33,714 nt of DNA, taken from assembly GCA_017513125.1 (NCBI GenBank), contig JAFWDI010000022.1, positions 1-33,714 on the forward strand, in the 5' to 3' direction. The notes below the pieces were generated by a model. The model had not been told where the DNA came from. It saw nothing but the letters and a program-made list of their open reading frames with translations, and did not search any database. The translations under genes were made by a program, and so were the position numbers. Source of the DNA: Lachnospiraceae bacterium. Lineage in GTDB: Bacteria > Bacillota > Clostridia > Lachnospirales > Lachnospiraceae. Below are positions 24,536 to 32,105 of this stretch, one piece after another (within the stretch, counting starts at the first letter, position 1; the number at the start of each line of letters is the position of its first letter).

Positions 24536-25159
24536 GTGGGACTTATAAAGGACTTCGTAAATCAGACGAGAAAACCGGAAGGCAGACTGGGAAAGCTCAT
24601 GCTGAGCTCCATGAACACCGGCCACGCGAAGCTGGCCGACTGGGGCCTGGCACATCTGCCGGAGATCATGCCCGAAAAAGCGGTCGACCTGGGCTGCGGC
24701 GCCGGGCGAAACGCGGGCGAGCTTTTGAAGAAGTACCCGCGGGCTCATGTGACGGCTGTCGACTACTCTGCGCTTTCCGTCGAGAAGGCCAAAGAATACA
24801 ACCGGAAAATGATCGATGCCGGCCGCTGCGATGTTCTGCAGGGCGATGTGTCGGAGCTGGATCTGCCGGATGAGGCATTCGATCTCGCCACTGCCTTTGA
24901 GACCATCTACTTCTGGCCCGGGCCGGAGAGATCCTTTGCCCGGGTGGCGAAGGTGCTGAAGCCCGGCGGAATCTTCCTGATCTGCAACGAATCCGACGGA
25001 AGGGATGCGGCCGGAACCAGGTTTGAGGGGATCATCGAAGGCATGAAATGCTATACGCCGGAACAGATCGAAGCGGCCCTGAAAGCCGCCGGTTTCTCTG
25101 ACGTGTTCAGCGACCATCACCCGTCAAGACCATGGATCACGGTCGTGGCCAGGAAATAA
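24536..25159 (+). CDS. Class I SAM-dependent methyltransferase
   Basis: A 208-residue methyltransferase of the Methyltransf_11/25 type. The SAM-binding glycine loop is AVDLGCGAGRNAGELL (49-64). Then follow the acidic strand end VTAVDYSALSVEKAKEY, motif II-like FDLATAFETIYFWP, and LKPGGIFLICNES. The GTG at 24536 is preferred to the ATG at 24506 because GGAGGT lies seven bases before it. It is the first of three plus-strand genes (methyltransferase, alpha/beta hydrolase, ketopantoate-reductase-like). The substrate is unknown. The grouping of small-molecule enzymes suggests detoxification or secondary metabolism, but this is weak inference. Codon use looks somewhat less GC-rich than the flanks by eye. 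Confidence 0.92.
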   Translation: MGLIKDFVNQTRKPEGRLGKLMLSSMNTGHAKLADWGLAHLPEIMPEKAVDLGCGAGRNAGELLKKYPRAHVTAVDYSALSVEKAKEYNRKMIDAGRCDVLQGDVSELDLPDEAFDLATAFETIYFWPGPERSFARVAKVLKPGGIFLICNESDGRDAAGTRFEGIIEGMKCYTPEQIEAALKAAGFSDVFSDHHPSRPWITVVARK

Positions 25160-25206
25160 GGAGCGGGGATGATCCGCCGGCCGAATCTCCGGAGGTTCGA
25201 AAACAC

Positions 25207-25971
25207 ATGAGAATCTATGAATACGGCTCCGAAAACCCGGAATGCATCCTGCTGATACACCCGTCGCTGGTAACGTACGATTATTTTGAGAGGGTCGTTC
25301 CGCTTCTGGAAAAACAGTATCACCTGCTGATACCCGCCCTTCCGGGATACGACCTCCTGGACGGTTCCGAGTTCGTCTCGGTCGAAAGGACCGCCTCGGA
25401 GCTGGCGGAGGACCTTCTGACCCAAGGCATTCGGGAAGTGAAGGCGATCTACGGCTGCTCCATGGGCGGGAGCATCGCTCTTCGGATGGCGGCCGACGGA
25501 AAACTGAAAGCGCGGAACTATGTAATGGACGGCGGCATCACACCTTATCAGCTGCCGTGGATACTGACCCGTTTTATCGCGCTGCGGGATTTCGCCATGA
25601 TGGCTCTCGGTAAGATCGGCGGGGAAAAAGCGGTCGTGAAGGCCTTCAGTTCCACCTCTTACAGCGAGGAGGATCTGAAGTACGTGGCCGATATCTTCCG
25701 CCACTGCACATATAAGACGCTCTGGAACACCTTCGATTCCTGCAACAACTATCAGATGCCGAAGAAGATCATGCGGTTTTCCGGGAAGGTCCATTACTGG
25801 TATGCGGAAAAGGAACGCAAGGCCAGAGACTGGGACCTGAAGTATATGAAAAAGTTCGTTCCGGATACGGTCTTCAGAAGCTTTGAGGGGATGGATCACG
25901 GGGATATGGCGCTGTTTTATCCGGAACGGATGGCGCGGGAGCTTTCCCGGCTGTGCGAAGGGAACAGCTGA
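25207..25971 (+). CDS. Alpha/beta hydrolase
   Basis: A 254-residue alpha/beta hydrolase. The first strand and oxyanion region read CILLIHPSLVTYDYF, and the nucleophile elbow is YGCSMGGSIAL with Ser85. A late His in FEGMDHGDMALFYP completes the likely triad. The ATG at 25207 is chosen because GGAGGT lies ten bases upstream and the protein then starts at the first beta strand (MRIYEYG). The ATG at 25132 would overlap the methyltransferase. It lies 47 bases after that gene, and its stop overlaps the next ATG by one base (TGATG). Substrate unknown. Confidence 0.9.
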   Translation: MRIYEYGSENPECILLIHPSLVTYDYFERVVPLLEKQYHLLIPALPGYDLLDGSEFVSVERTASELAEDLLTQGIREVKAIYGCSMGGSIALRMAADGKLKARNYVMDGGITPYQLPWILTRFIALRDFAMMALGKIGGEKAVVKAFSSTSYSEEDLKYVADIFRHCTYKTLWNTFDSCNNYQMPKKIMRFSGKVHYWYAEKERKARDWDLKYMKKFVPDTVFRSFEGMDHGDMALFYPERMARELSRLCEGNS

Positions 25972-26651
25972 TGAGAATACTGATCTGCGGAGCGGGCGTG
26001 ATCGGCAGCCTGTACGGAGCCCTGCTCTCCGAAGCGGGACACGACGTCAGCCTGTACGCCAGAGGAAAACGGCTGGAAAGCCTTCGAAAAAACGGCCTTC
26101 TGTATATCCGAAACGGGCAGATCCGGACCGCGAAAGCGCGTGTTTTATCCTCCCTTGAGAAAACAGACCGCTATGACTTTATCCTTCTGGCTGTGCGGGA
26201 GAACCAGCTGTCGGCCGCGCTGGATGAACTCAGAGAGAATGTCTCTCCCACCATCGTGACCATGGTGAATTCAACGGATCCCCTCGAGCGATGGGAGGCT
26301 GTCTGCGGAAAAGGCAGGATCCTGCCCGCTTTTCCCGGAGCCGGCGGCGGCTTTAACGGTGACGTTTTGGACGCCGCTCTGACGCCGGGACCGGTCCAGC
26401 CGACGACGATCGGAAAGACGGACGGAAGGGAGCAGGTCCTGGCAGACGTATTTCGCTCCGCGGGGATCCCCGTTCAGATCGTTCCGGATATGCACGTCTG
26501 GCAGATCTGCCATCTGGCGATGGTCGTTCCGATCGCCGATGCATATTACGAGGCGGCGGACCCGAAGCATGCCGGGAGCGACGCGGAATTGATGAAGAAG
26601 ACCGCGCGCAGGATCCGGGAAAACATGCAGGCTCTTTCAAAAAAAGGATGA
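25971..26651 (+). CDS. Ketopantoate reductase-like (ApbA/PanE) protein, cut short by a frameshift
   Basis: The 226 residues in this frame cover the Rossmann domain, RILICGAGVIGSLYGALL (dinucleotide loop at 7-12), the FILLAVRENQL strand and FPGAGGGFNG, plus part of the helical domain. ApbA/PanE proteins are usually about 300 residues. The missing end is found in the -1 frame at 26648-26836. The switch coincides with seven consecutive A at 26639-26645 in the register A AAA AAA, followed by GGA TGA. Either a base was lost in the homopolymer (real mutation or sequencing error) or the ribosome slips -1. Fused, the product would be 288 residues. The start shares one base with the hydrolase stop, with AAGGGA seven bases upstream. 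Confidence 0.85.
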   Translation: MRILICGAGVIGSLYGALLSEAGHDVSLYARGKRLESLRKNGLLYIRNGQIRTAKARVLSSLEKTDRYDFILLAVRENQLSAALDELRENVSPTIVTMVNSTDPLERWEAVCGKGRILPAFPGAGGGFNGDVLDAALTPGPVQPTTIGKTDGREQVLADVFRSAGIPVQIVPDMHVWQICHLAMVVPIADAYYEAADPKHAGSDAELMKKTARRIRENMQALSKKG

Positions 26652-26836
26652 AACTGTCCCCCGCAAAGCTGAATGTCTTTCGAATCCTTCCGCCCGGGCT
26701 TACCGCCGCCATACTGGGCGCCGTCTTCAGAAGCAGCTTCGGCGACAGATTCATGTACCGGCACTCCGTGAAAGCGCCTGATGAGATGCATAGGCTCCAT
26801 GACCGGTTTTACGATCTCCTTCAAAACAGCCGCTGA
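26648..26836 (+). pseudogene. C-terminal part of the ketopantoate reductase-like gene, in the -1 frame
   Basis: This open frame of 62 residues (LSPAKLNVFRILPPG, then FMYRHSVKAPDEMHRLHDRF) continues the helical C-terminal domain of the ApbA/PanE-like protein encoded just upstream. The pattern of a Pro-rich loop, a small helix and RDEM-type Asp-Glu-Met fits the family C-terminus. It has no proper ribosome binding site of its own: AAAAAGG sits directly on its ATG. It is therefore best read as the displaced end of the upstream gene, not as a separate gene. It may be produced through -1 slippage. Confidence 0.7.
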
Positions 26837-26890
26837 GCCGGCTGCGCGCGGGGGCGGTCTCCGCTTTCCCGGTGCGGTATGCTCTGTCAT

Positions 26891-26928
26891 AAAAAAGAAC
26901 GGTGCAGCCCCGAAAAGGCTGCACCGTT
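26891..26928 (-). terminator. Strong terminator between convergent genes
   Basis: AACGGTGCAGCC (26898-26909) pairs perfectly with GGCTGCACCGTT (26917-26928) over 12 bases. On the minus strand it is followed by CTTTTTTATG. It terminates the lipoprotein gene at 26954 and may also stop plus-strand transcripts of the reductase-like gene. Confidence 0.92.
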
Positions 26929-26953
26929 TCGATTAGTAAACATCCTTATGAGA

Positions 26954-27898
26954 TCACTGACCGTCGCTGTTTCCCATCGTCATGATGTTTGCGACGAGCG
27001 TTCTCCAGGCCTCCTGCGCCGCAGGGTCGTTCACCAGCGAGGACATCGCCTCGGCCACGCCGGCGTCCTCAAACACGCCGGTGTTCGCGCCCCAGTCGGA
27101 GATACTGTCATCCAGCATGTGAACGACGTTCATCAGGTTCGAGTCGAACGCGCTCTGCTCTTCGGGCGTCATGCTTTCCCAGGCGGCCAGCATGTTCGCG
27201 CGCAGGGTGTCGATATCGGCATTCGCCAGGTCATGATCCGCGGCAAACTGCAGGACTTCCTCAGCGGCCTGCGCGGCAGCCAGGGATGAGCCGGCCGTGC
27301 CCTGCGGAATCTCGCCGATGACGCGGAAAAGCTCATCGACGAACTCCTGCTCCGTGGGAGCTCCGGTCTCCACGATCTCGACATACTCGAACACCATGTC
27401 TTCGCCGGCGTTCTCGGTCTTATCGTTCCACAGGAGCGTGCCGTCCTCGTTCAGGATGAACTCCGCGTGTCCGTCGGAATAGATCTCCTCGCTCTCCGCA
27501 ATCTCGCCGTCCTCTCCGTAGGTGAGGTGGGTCAGCAGTCCGGTGCTGTGGTCGATCAGCGCCGGGACTTCCGGAACATACTCGTCAAACGCGTAGTTCC
27601 ACTCCGCGACCTCTGCCGCGCTGCCCGCCCATCTGACGGTGGCTTTGATCCCGAGGTCTTCCCGGACGAACGTGATCGTCGCGCGCCCGCACACCCAGGT
27701 GCCGAGGAACGCATCCGCCTCGGCGGGAATCCCCTCCGCCTGAGGTTCCGCGGGAACCGTCTCGTCCTGCGCGGGGGCCTCAGTCTCCACAGGAGCCTCG
27801 GTCTCGGGCGCCGCCTGATCCGAACCGCCGGACGAGGAACACGCTGCCAGCGAGAAGACCATGGCCGCAGCCAGAATGATACCGATCAGTTTTTTCAT
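26954..27898 (-). CDS. Lipoprotein, function unknown
   Basis: A 314-residue lipoprotein. The signal peptide is MKKLIGIILAAAMVFSLAAC with lipobox LAAC and Cys20 as the lipid attachment site. A Glu/Pro/Thr-rich linker (about 21-58) follows. The next part (about 60-180) is beta-rich, with FLGTWVCGRATITF and FILNEDGTLLWND, like small lipocalin-type or copy-number-like domains seen in Clostridia lipoproteins. The C-terminal third is helical (EVLQFAADHDLANADIDTLRANMLAAWESM). I do not recognise the family. AAGGAG lies eleven bases before the ATG, a little far. It is the last gene of a three-gene operon and is followed by a strong terminator. Confidence 0.85.
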   Translation of the reverse strand: MKKLIGIILAAAMVFSLAACSSSGGSDQAAPETEAPVETEAPAQDETVPAEPQAEGIPAEADAFLGTWVCGRATITFVREDLGIKATVRWAGSAAEVAEWNYAFDEYVPEVPALIDHSTGLLTHLTYGEDGEIAESEEIYSDGHAEFILNEDGTLLWNDKTENAGEDMVFEYVEIVETGAPTEQEFVDELFRVIGEIPQGTAGSSLAAAQAAEEVLQFAADHDLANADIDTLRANMLAAWESMTPEEQSAFDSNLMNVVHMLDDSISDWGANTGVFEDAGVAEAMSSLVNDPAAQEAWRTLVANIMTMGNSDGQ

Positions 27899-27919
27899 TT
27901 TCGTTTTTTCTCCTTTTGC

Positions 27920-28165
27920 TTACTTTTTCGGCTTCGCGCCCGGATCACCGTGATCCTTGATCAGCTGCTCCAGCATCCGGATGATCTCGGCCGAATCCAT
28001 GCCTGCCTTATCCGCGACCGTCTGCAGCGTCGCGCTGCCCAGGAACGCCCGGGCCAGCGGGTTATTAATGATCTCGAAGCGCGAGTCGACTTTCGGAAGC
28101 TCGTCGCTCAGCCAGGGAAACTGCTGAAGGATGTCATTGACCTTCGTCTGTGCCGTAAATTTCAT
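27920..28165 (-). CDS. DUF1858-like protein
   Basis: An 81-residue cytoplasmic protein of DUF1858 character: KVNDILQQFPWLSDELPKVDSRFEIINNPLARAFLGSATLQTVADKAGMD followed in the usual way by a final helix with SAEIIRMLEQLIKDHG. In this subtype the domain has the P(L/W)xxExLxxxxPxFxxLxNPxxRxxLxxxxTL pattern and no cysteines. AAGGAG lies seven bases before the ATG. It lies between two lipoprotein genes in one operon, 21 bases from the one downstream and 23 from the one upstream. The function of these domains, often attached to redox or haem-related proteins, is not established. Confidence 0.85.
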   Translation of the reverse strand: MKFTAQTKVNDILQQFPWLSDELPKVDSRFEIINNPLARAFLGSATLQTVADKAGMDSAEIIRMLEQLIKDHGDPGAKPKK

Positions 28166-28188
28166 ATCTTCTCTCCTTTTCTGAAAAC

Positions 28189-28935
28189 TTAATCAGCCGT
28201 CGCCTGATAAAAACCGTAATCTCCGGTCGTGTTATGAATCACATATACGCTCAGCCCCTCCGGCTGCGGATCCGCATACATCCGGGGCTCGATCCACCTC
28301 AGGAATTCCTCGCTCATCCCCGCCGCCGGGTGGTCCGGCGAATAGATGTAAAACGTGGTTCCGGGCTCCGCCTCAAATCCGTAGGGATTCGAAGGCACAT
28401 GACGGACGCCGTCCTCGATGTACGCTTCGTAGTCGAAGCCGCTCGTCACGTTCAGCTCTTCGAGCGTCATGGACCACGTCGTGTCGTTGTCGCGGCGGAC
28501 GTTCGCGAAACGTCCGTTAAACTCGCAGAAATAGAACGTGCCGTTCGGATAGCCTTCGCCGGTATCTCCCATATCGGAATCGTGGAAGTATCCCTCGAAC
28601 GTGCCGTCCGCATTCAATGTCACCTCCGTGCCCCAGCCGCCAGCGCCGCTCGAAAAGTAATAAACGCCGGCCGCTTCGGCGGGAAACGAACCGCTATCCG
28701 CGGAACCTCCGGAAGGAGCGGGCGCCTGTGTCCCGGCCTCAGCCGCGGTCTCGGGCGTCTGTGTTTCGGGCGCCTGTGTTTCGGGCGCTTCGGTCTGCCG
28801 CTCCGTCTCAGCCTGCTGAGTCTGCGCCTGCGTTTCGGGCGCGGGCGCGTCTTCCCGGCGGGAGCCGCAGGCAGCCGCCGCCAGCACCATGGCAAAGGCC
28901 GCCGCCAGCAAAATCGCTTTCTTAAAAGATCTCAT
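28189..28935 (-). CDS. Lipoprotein, function unknown
   Basis: A 248-residue lipoprotein with signal peptide MRSFKKAILLAAAFAMVLAA and lipobox AAAC (Cys23). A long low-complexity linker of Glu, Thr, Gln, Ala and Pro (about 27-80) has ETQAP-type repeats, typical wall-spanning spacers. The folded C-terminal part (about 85-248) contains YYFSSGAGGWGTEVTLNADGT and GTFYFCEFNGRFANV, a beta-rich layout like that of other Clostridia surface lipoproteins. No enzyme motif is visible. GGAGGAA precedes the ATG and a promoter lies at 28995-29024. It heads the operon with the DUF1858-like gene and the second lipoprotein. Confidence 0.85.
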   Translation of the reverse strand: MRSFKKAILLAAAFAMVLAAAACGSRREDAPAPETQAQTQQAETERQTEAPETQAPETQTPETAAEAGTQAPAPSGGSADSGSFPAEAAGVYYFSSGAGGWGTEVTLNADGTFEGYFHDSDMGDTGEGYPNGTFYFCEFNGRFANVRRDNDTTWSMTLEELNVTSGFDYEAYIEDGVRHVPSNPYGFEAEPGTTFYIYSPDHPAAGMSEEFLRWIEPRMYADPQPEGLSVYVIHNTTGDYGFYQATAD

Positions 28936-28994
28936 GTGTATTCCTCCGTTTGGGACTGTCCGGGCGCGGTCTTTCTGCCCGGCCCGCTGCGTTT

Positions 28995-29024
28995 ATTATA
29001 GCAGTTTCGGGCCGTTCCGGTCAT
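28995..29024 (-). promoter_or_regulatory. Promoter of the lipoprotein operon
   Basis: On the minus strand ATGACC (29024-29019), an 18-base spacer and a perfect TATAAT (29000-28995). The leader to the ATG at 28935 is about 55 bases. Confidence 0.65.
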
Positions 29025-29103
29025 GTTTGCGCCGGATTTATCCATCTTGCTTACATTTTTCCAACGTTTTTCCGACCGGGCCATGACGGTTCGCGCCCGG
29101 TGC

Positions 29104-29132
29104 TTGCGCGCGCGGAACTCTCCGTTTATGAT
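29104..29132 (+). promoter_or_regulatory. Promoter of the stefin-like lipoprotein gene
   Basis: TTGCGC (29104-29109), a 17-base spacer and TATGAT (29127-29132). The predicted leader is about 85 bases. Together with the promoter at 28995-29024 this accounts for the 28936-29226 gap. Confidence 0.65.
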
Positions 29133-29226
29133 GGCTCTGAGCGGAGGAAAGCGCCCGCGGGGCGCCCCCTGCCGCACGGATCACGAGGCATATTTCCGGA
29201 TAACTTTTTAAGAAAGGAATGACCTT

Positions 29227-30000
29227 ATGAACATGAAAAAGATCACAGCCCTGGCCGCGGCCGCATCGCTGGCCGTATGCATGCTGTCCGCCTGCGGCTC
29301 GAACACGAACACGCCCGCAGAGACCGAACCCGCCGCTGCCGTCGAGACCGTCCCCGCTGCGGAAACGAACGCGCCGGAGACTCCGGGCGAGCCCGGCGGC
29401 GGTTCCGGCGAAAGCCACGCGGTCGGGAGCTGGAGCATGGCCGAAAGCACGGAGGTCACCCCGGAACGGCAGGATGTATTCGACCGTGCCATGGAAGGCC
29501 TGGACGGCGTCGGCTATACGCCCGAAGCCTATCTGGCTTCACAGCCCGCCGCCGGCACGAACCACTGTTATCTCTGCCGTGCGCAGACCGTCATTCCGAA
29601 CGCACAGCCGCACTATACGCTGGTCTTCGTCTACGAGGATACGAACGGCGGTGCGGAGATCGCCGGTTTCCACGATCTCACCGAAGCGCCTTCGAACAGT
29701 ACCGCCGCGGGCGGATGGTCGGCTCCGGAGTCTTCGGAGATCACCGAAGATCTGCAGACCGTTATGGACACTGCGTGCGAAGTATATGACGGAGCCGCGC
29801 TCACCCCGGTCGCCCTCCTCGAAGAGCAGGTCGTGGCCGGTATGAACTACCTGTTCCTCTGCCGTGTCGACGGCGCGGGCACCGAGACGGAGCCCTACTA
29901 CGCGCTCGTAAAGGTCTTCGCGGACCTCGAGGGCGGCGCCGAGATCACGAACATCGAGGAGCTGGTCATCGGAGCTCTCTGGAATTCTTCCACGAAATAA
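29227..30000 (+). CDS. Lipoprotein with two stefin/cystatin-like domains
   Basis: A 257-residue lipoprotein: signal peptide with lipobox LSAC (Cys23), an Ala/Glu/Pro linker, then two tandem homologous domains (about 66-152 and 161-250). Domain 2 reads GGWSAPESSEIT, QVVAGMNYLFLCRV (QVVAG at 201-205) and YYALVKVFADL. This matches the order in stefins: N-terminal Gly, helix, QVVAG first hairpin, then the VKVF strand. Domain 1 has the same frame but a degenerate loop, QPAAGTNHCYLC (106-110). Stefins block papain-like cysteine proteases with the N-terminal Gly and the QxVxG loop, so domain 2 may be inhibitory. A surface inhibitor of host or competitor proteases is inference. AAAGGA lies eight bases before the ATG; another ATG follows at 29233. 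Confidence 0.85.
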   Translation: MNMKKITALAAAASLAVCMLSACGSNTNTPAETEPAAAVETVPAAETNAPETPGEPGGGSGESHAVGSWSMAESTEVTPERQDVFDRAMEGLDGVGYTPEAYLASQPAAGTNHCYLCRAQTVIPNAQPHYTLVFVYEDTNGGAEIAGFHDLTEAPSNSTAAGGWSAPESSEITEDLQTVMDTACEVYDGAALTPVALLEEQVVAGMNYLFLCRVDGAGTETEPYYALVKVFADLEGGAEITNIEELVIGALWNSSTK

Positions 30001-30006
30001 TGCCGG

Positions 30007-31341
30007 TCATCCCGTCATGTATGCCGGAGTCCTGCCCGCCGGGCGGGGCTCCGTTTTCTTTTGTCCGGGGGCTTTCGGGCCCGCTGCCCGGCCGCAGATC
30101 CGGAACGGCCGGCTTCCGAGCCCGCTCAGCAGGTCGTTCGCGATGGTTCCGGCCGCTTCCGCCATCTGCGCGGCGGTGATCTCCTCCGGACCGTCCCTTC
30201 CGATCAATGTCACGGCATCGCCCGGCTGAACATCCGGCAGATCCGTCACGTCCGCCAGGAACATATCCATACATACGCGCCCGCAGACCGGGACTGTCCG
30301 GCCGCGGATGATCACGCTGCCCGCGCCGCACGACAGACTGCGGGGCACGCCGTCCGCGTAGCCGGCGCCGACCGCCGCCACGCGCGTTTTCCTGTCCGCC
30401 CGAAACGCCATGCCGTAGCCGACGCACTCGCCGGCCGGCACCGTGCGCACCGAGACCACACGGCTGCGAAGCGACAGCACCGGGCGCAGATCCGGACCCG
30501 CGGCAGTGCCGGGCTCCAGACGCAGGCGGTCCGCCTCACTGCTCTTTACTCCGTAGAGCGCGACGCCCGTGCGCACGAGCCCGCAATGAAACCGTTCCGT
30601 CAGATCAGGGCGGTTCAGAAGACCGTAGCTGCTCTGCAGATGGATCGTGAGGATCCCGCCCGCGGCATCCCGGTATCCGCCGCCCGGTCCGGCCCCGCGC
30701 CTCAGGACTCCTCTCTCCTCCAGGCCTTCCAGAAACGCGTCGAACCGGTCCGCCTGGCGGTCGGTGAACGCAGCCGCCTCCGGTCCGTTCCCTTCCGGGA
30801 CCGCCAGATGCGAGAAGATACCCGTAATGCGCAGGCCGGGCAGCACGAAGGCCGCCGCAGCCGCCGCGGGATCCCCTGTGGAAAACCCCAGCCGGTGCAT
30901 GCCGGTGTCGACCGAGAGATGCGCATGAAGCAGTCCTCTTCCCCCAGCCGGCATCGATCTGCGCCGCACGGCCCTTACGGCCGTCACCGCCGCGCTCAGG
31001 GCCCTCGCGTGCTCCGCGTCGGCCAGCGTCTGCGTCAGGCGGTACCGGATCAGTTCATCCGCGCGCTCCGGCGCGGTATATCCCAGGATCAGGATCTCTC
31101 CGCGGACACCCGCCTCGCGCAGCGCGATGCCTTCGTCGCAGCAGGCGGCGCAGAAGTGCCGCACGCCGGACGCCTGCGCTGCCAGACTGACCGGAATCAG
31201 CCCGTGGCCGTAGGCGTTCGCCTTCACGACCGCGCTGAGCTCACACCCGGCGGGGAGCATGCCGCGGAGGGCCGAGATATTGTCCGCGAGGGCGTCCGTA
31301 TCGATCTCGATCCACGCGCGGTCCATACCTTCGCCGTTCAT
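30007..31341 (-). CDS. vanT: VanT-type serine/alanine racemase, racemase domain only
   Basis: A 444-residue fold-type III PLP racemase. The PLP lysine is Lys40 in AVVKANAYGHG, the second catalytic base Tyr309 in ECVGYGMAF, and further landmarks are HLSVDTGMHRLGF, GAGYADGVPRSL and GRVCMDMFLADVTD. In Alr enzymes a Tyr follows TIN near the C-terminus. Here the matching TIAND has Asn402, the residue I recall at the gate of VanTG serine racemase. Typical VanT carries an N-terminal membrane domain of about 300 residues; it is absent. The start overlaps the vanXY stop by ATGA. In the operon it would supply D-Ser for the ligase. The last 16 or so residues are encoded across the facing gene's terminator. 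A housekeeping Alr is the alternative. Confidence 0.9.
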   Translation of the reverse strand: MNGEGMDRAWIEIDTDALADNISALRGMLPAGCELSAVVKANAYGHGLIPVSLAAQASGVRHFCAACCDEGIALREAGVRGEILILGYTAPERADELIRYRLTQTLADAEHARALSAAVTAVRAVRRRSMPAGGRGLLHAHLSVDTGMHRLGFSTGDPAAAAAAFVLPGLRITGIFSHLAVPEGNGPEAAAFTDRQADRFDAFLEGLEERGVLRRGAGPGGGYRDAAGGILTIHLQSSYGLLNRPDLTERFHCGLVRTGVALYGVKSSEADRLRLEPGTAAGPDLRPVLSLRSRVVSVRTVPAGECVGYGMAFRADRKTRVAAVGAGYADGVPRSLSCGAGSVIIRGRTVPVCGRVCMDMFLADVTDLPDVQPGDAVTLIGRDGPEEITAAQMAEAAGTIANDLLSGLGSRPFRICGRAAGPKAPGQKKTEPRPAGRTPAYMTG

Positions 31342-32105
31342 GCCTCTCTCCTCCAGAGCGTCACGATAAATCCCTCGTCATTGTCCCCGGAGAACTGATA
31401 GACGGCATTGTCCGGCAATGTCAGCCGCGTCACCTTCCCTCCGTCCGCCGGCACATGGAAGACCTCGTTTACGATCCCGCTCTTCCGATCCTTCGTCACC
31501 AGCGGCTTCCCGGGCTCCGTATCGCTCTGCAGCAGCCCGATATAGTCCTCGAACGCGAGACCGTTCTCCGTTATAAAACCCGCGTGCGGCCAGCCCACGT
31601 AGCGGAAATGCCAGGGCTCGTGCGCGATCCCGGTCACGCCCTCTTTTCCCTCGGGATAGCGCTCGATCAGGCCGTTTTTCACGGCCTCCGTGCGGAACTC
31701 GCCGCAGATGCCGTCGTAAGGGAAGCCGGGGCAGATCGGGTCGATCCGCTTCACGTTCAGCGCGAGGTCCACCGCCAGGCCGCTCTCGTGTTCGCTGCAT
31801 CCGGGCAGCGCCACGTATTTGCGCGTATAATCCTCCCCGTGTTTCCGCAGGGCCGCGGCGTAGAGCGACTTCTGTTCGGAGGGCGCCCTGTAGGCGCTCA
31901 CCGGCACGATCAGGTCGCCGGCGCCGATCCGCTCGAGTGTCTGCCGGACCGCGAGGGCGGCCGGGCGGCGCAGAAGCATCTTCGGCCAGCGCGGAAACGC
32001 CGGGCGCAGGTCCCGGTCGCAGGCGGCGCGGAGGGGGTGCGAGGCATTGACCAGCAGGAGATCGCCCCGGAAGATTCTTTCATTGTCCAGTTCGTACGTC
32101 GTCAT
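31338..32105 (-). CDS. vanXY: VanXY-type D,D-dipeptidase/D,D-carboxypeptidase
   Basis: A 255-residue M15B-family zinc peptidase. The zinc and catalytic set is complete: PVSAYRAP (Arg73), CSEHESGLAVDL (His106 and Asp113) and HEPWHFRYVG (Glu163 and His166). The C-terminal extension ending VYQFSGDNDEGFIVTLWRR matches what I recall of VanXY from the VanG type and is longer than plain VanX. There is no signal peptide, so it acts in the cytoplasm, removing D-Ala-D-Ala dipeptide and the terminal D-Ala of precursors so that D-Ala-D-Ser ends prevail. It overlaps both neighbours by ATGA, which fixes its start and its place in one operon. Confidence 0.93.
   Translation of the reverse strand: MTTYELDNERIFRGDLLLVNASHPLRAACDRDLRPAFPRWPKMLLRRPAALAVRQTLERIGAGDLIVPVSAYRAPSEQKSLYAAALRKHGEDYTRKYVALPGCSEHESGLAVDLALNVKRIDPICPGFPYDGICGEFRTEAVKNGLIERYPEGKEGVTGIAHEPWHFRYVGWPHAGFITENGLAFEDYIGLLQSDTEPGKPLVTKDRKSGIVNEVFHVPADGGKVTRLTLPDNAVYQFSGDNDEGFIVTLWRREA

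Noticed and set aside
24340..24873. Plus-strand open frame of 177 codons upstream of and overlapping the methyltransferase
   Set aside because: No ribosome binding site. More than half of it is the methyltransferase gene read in another frame, and the product shows no fold pattern.
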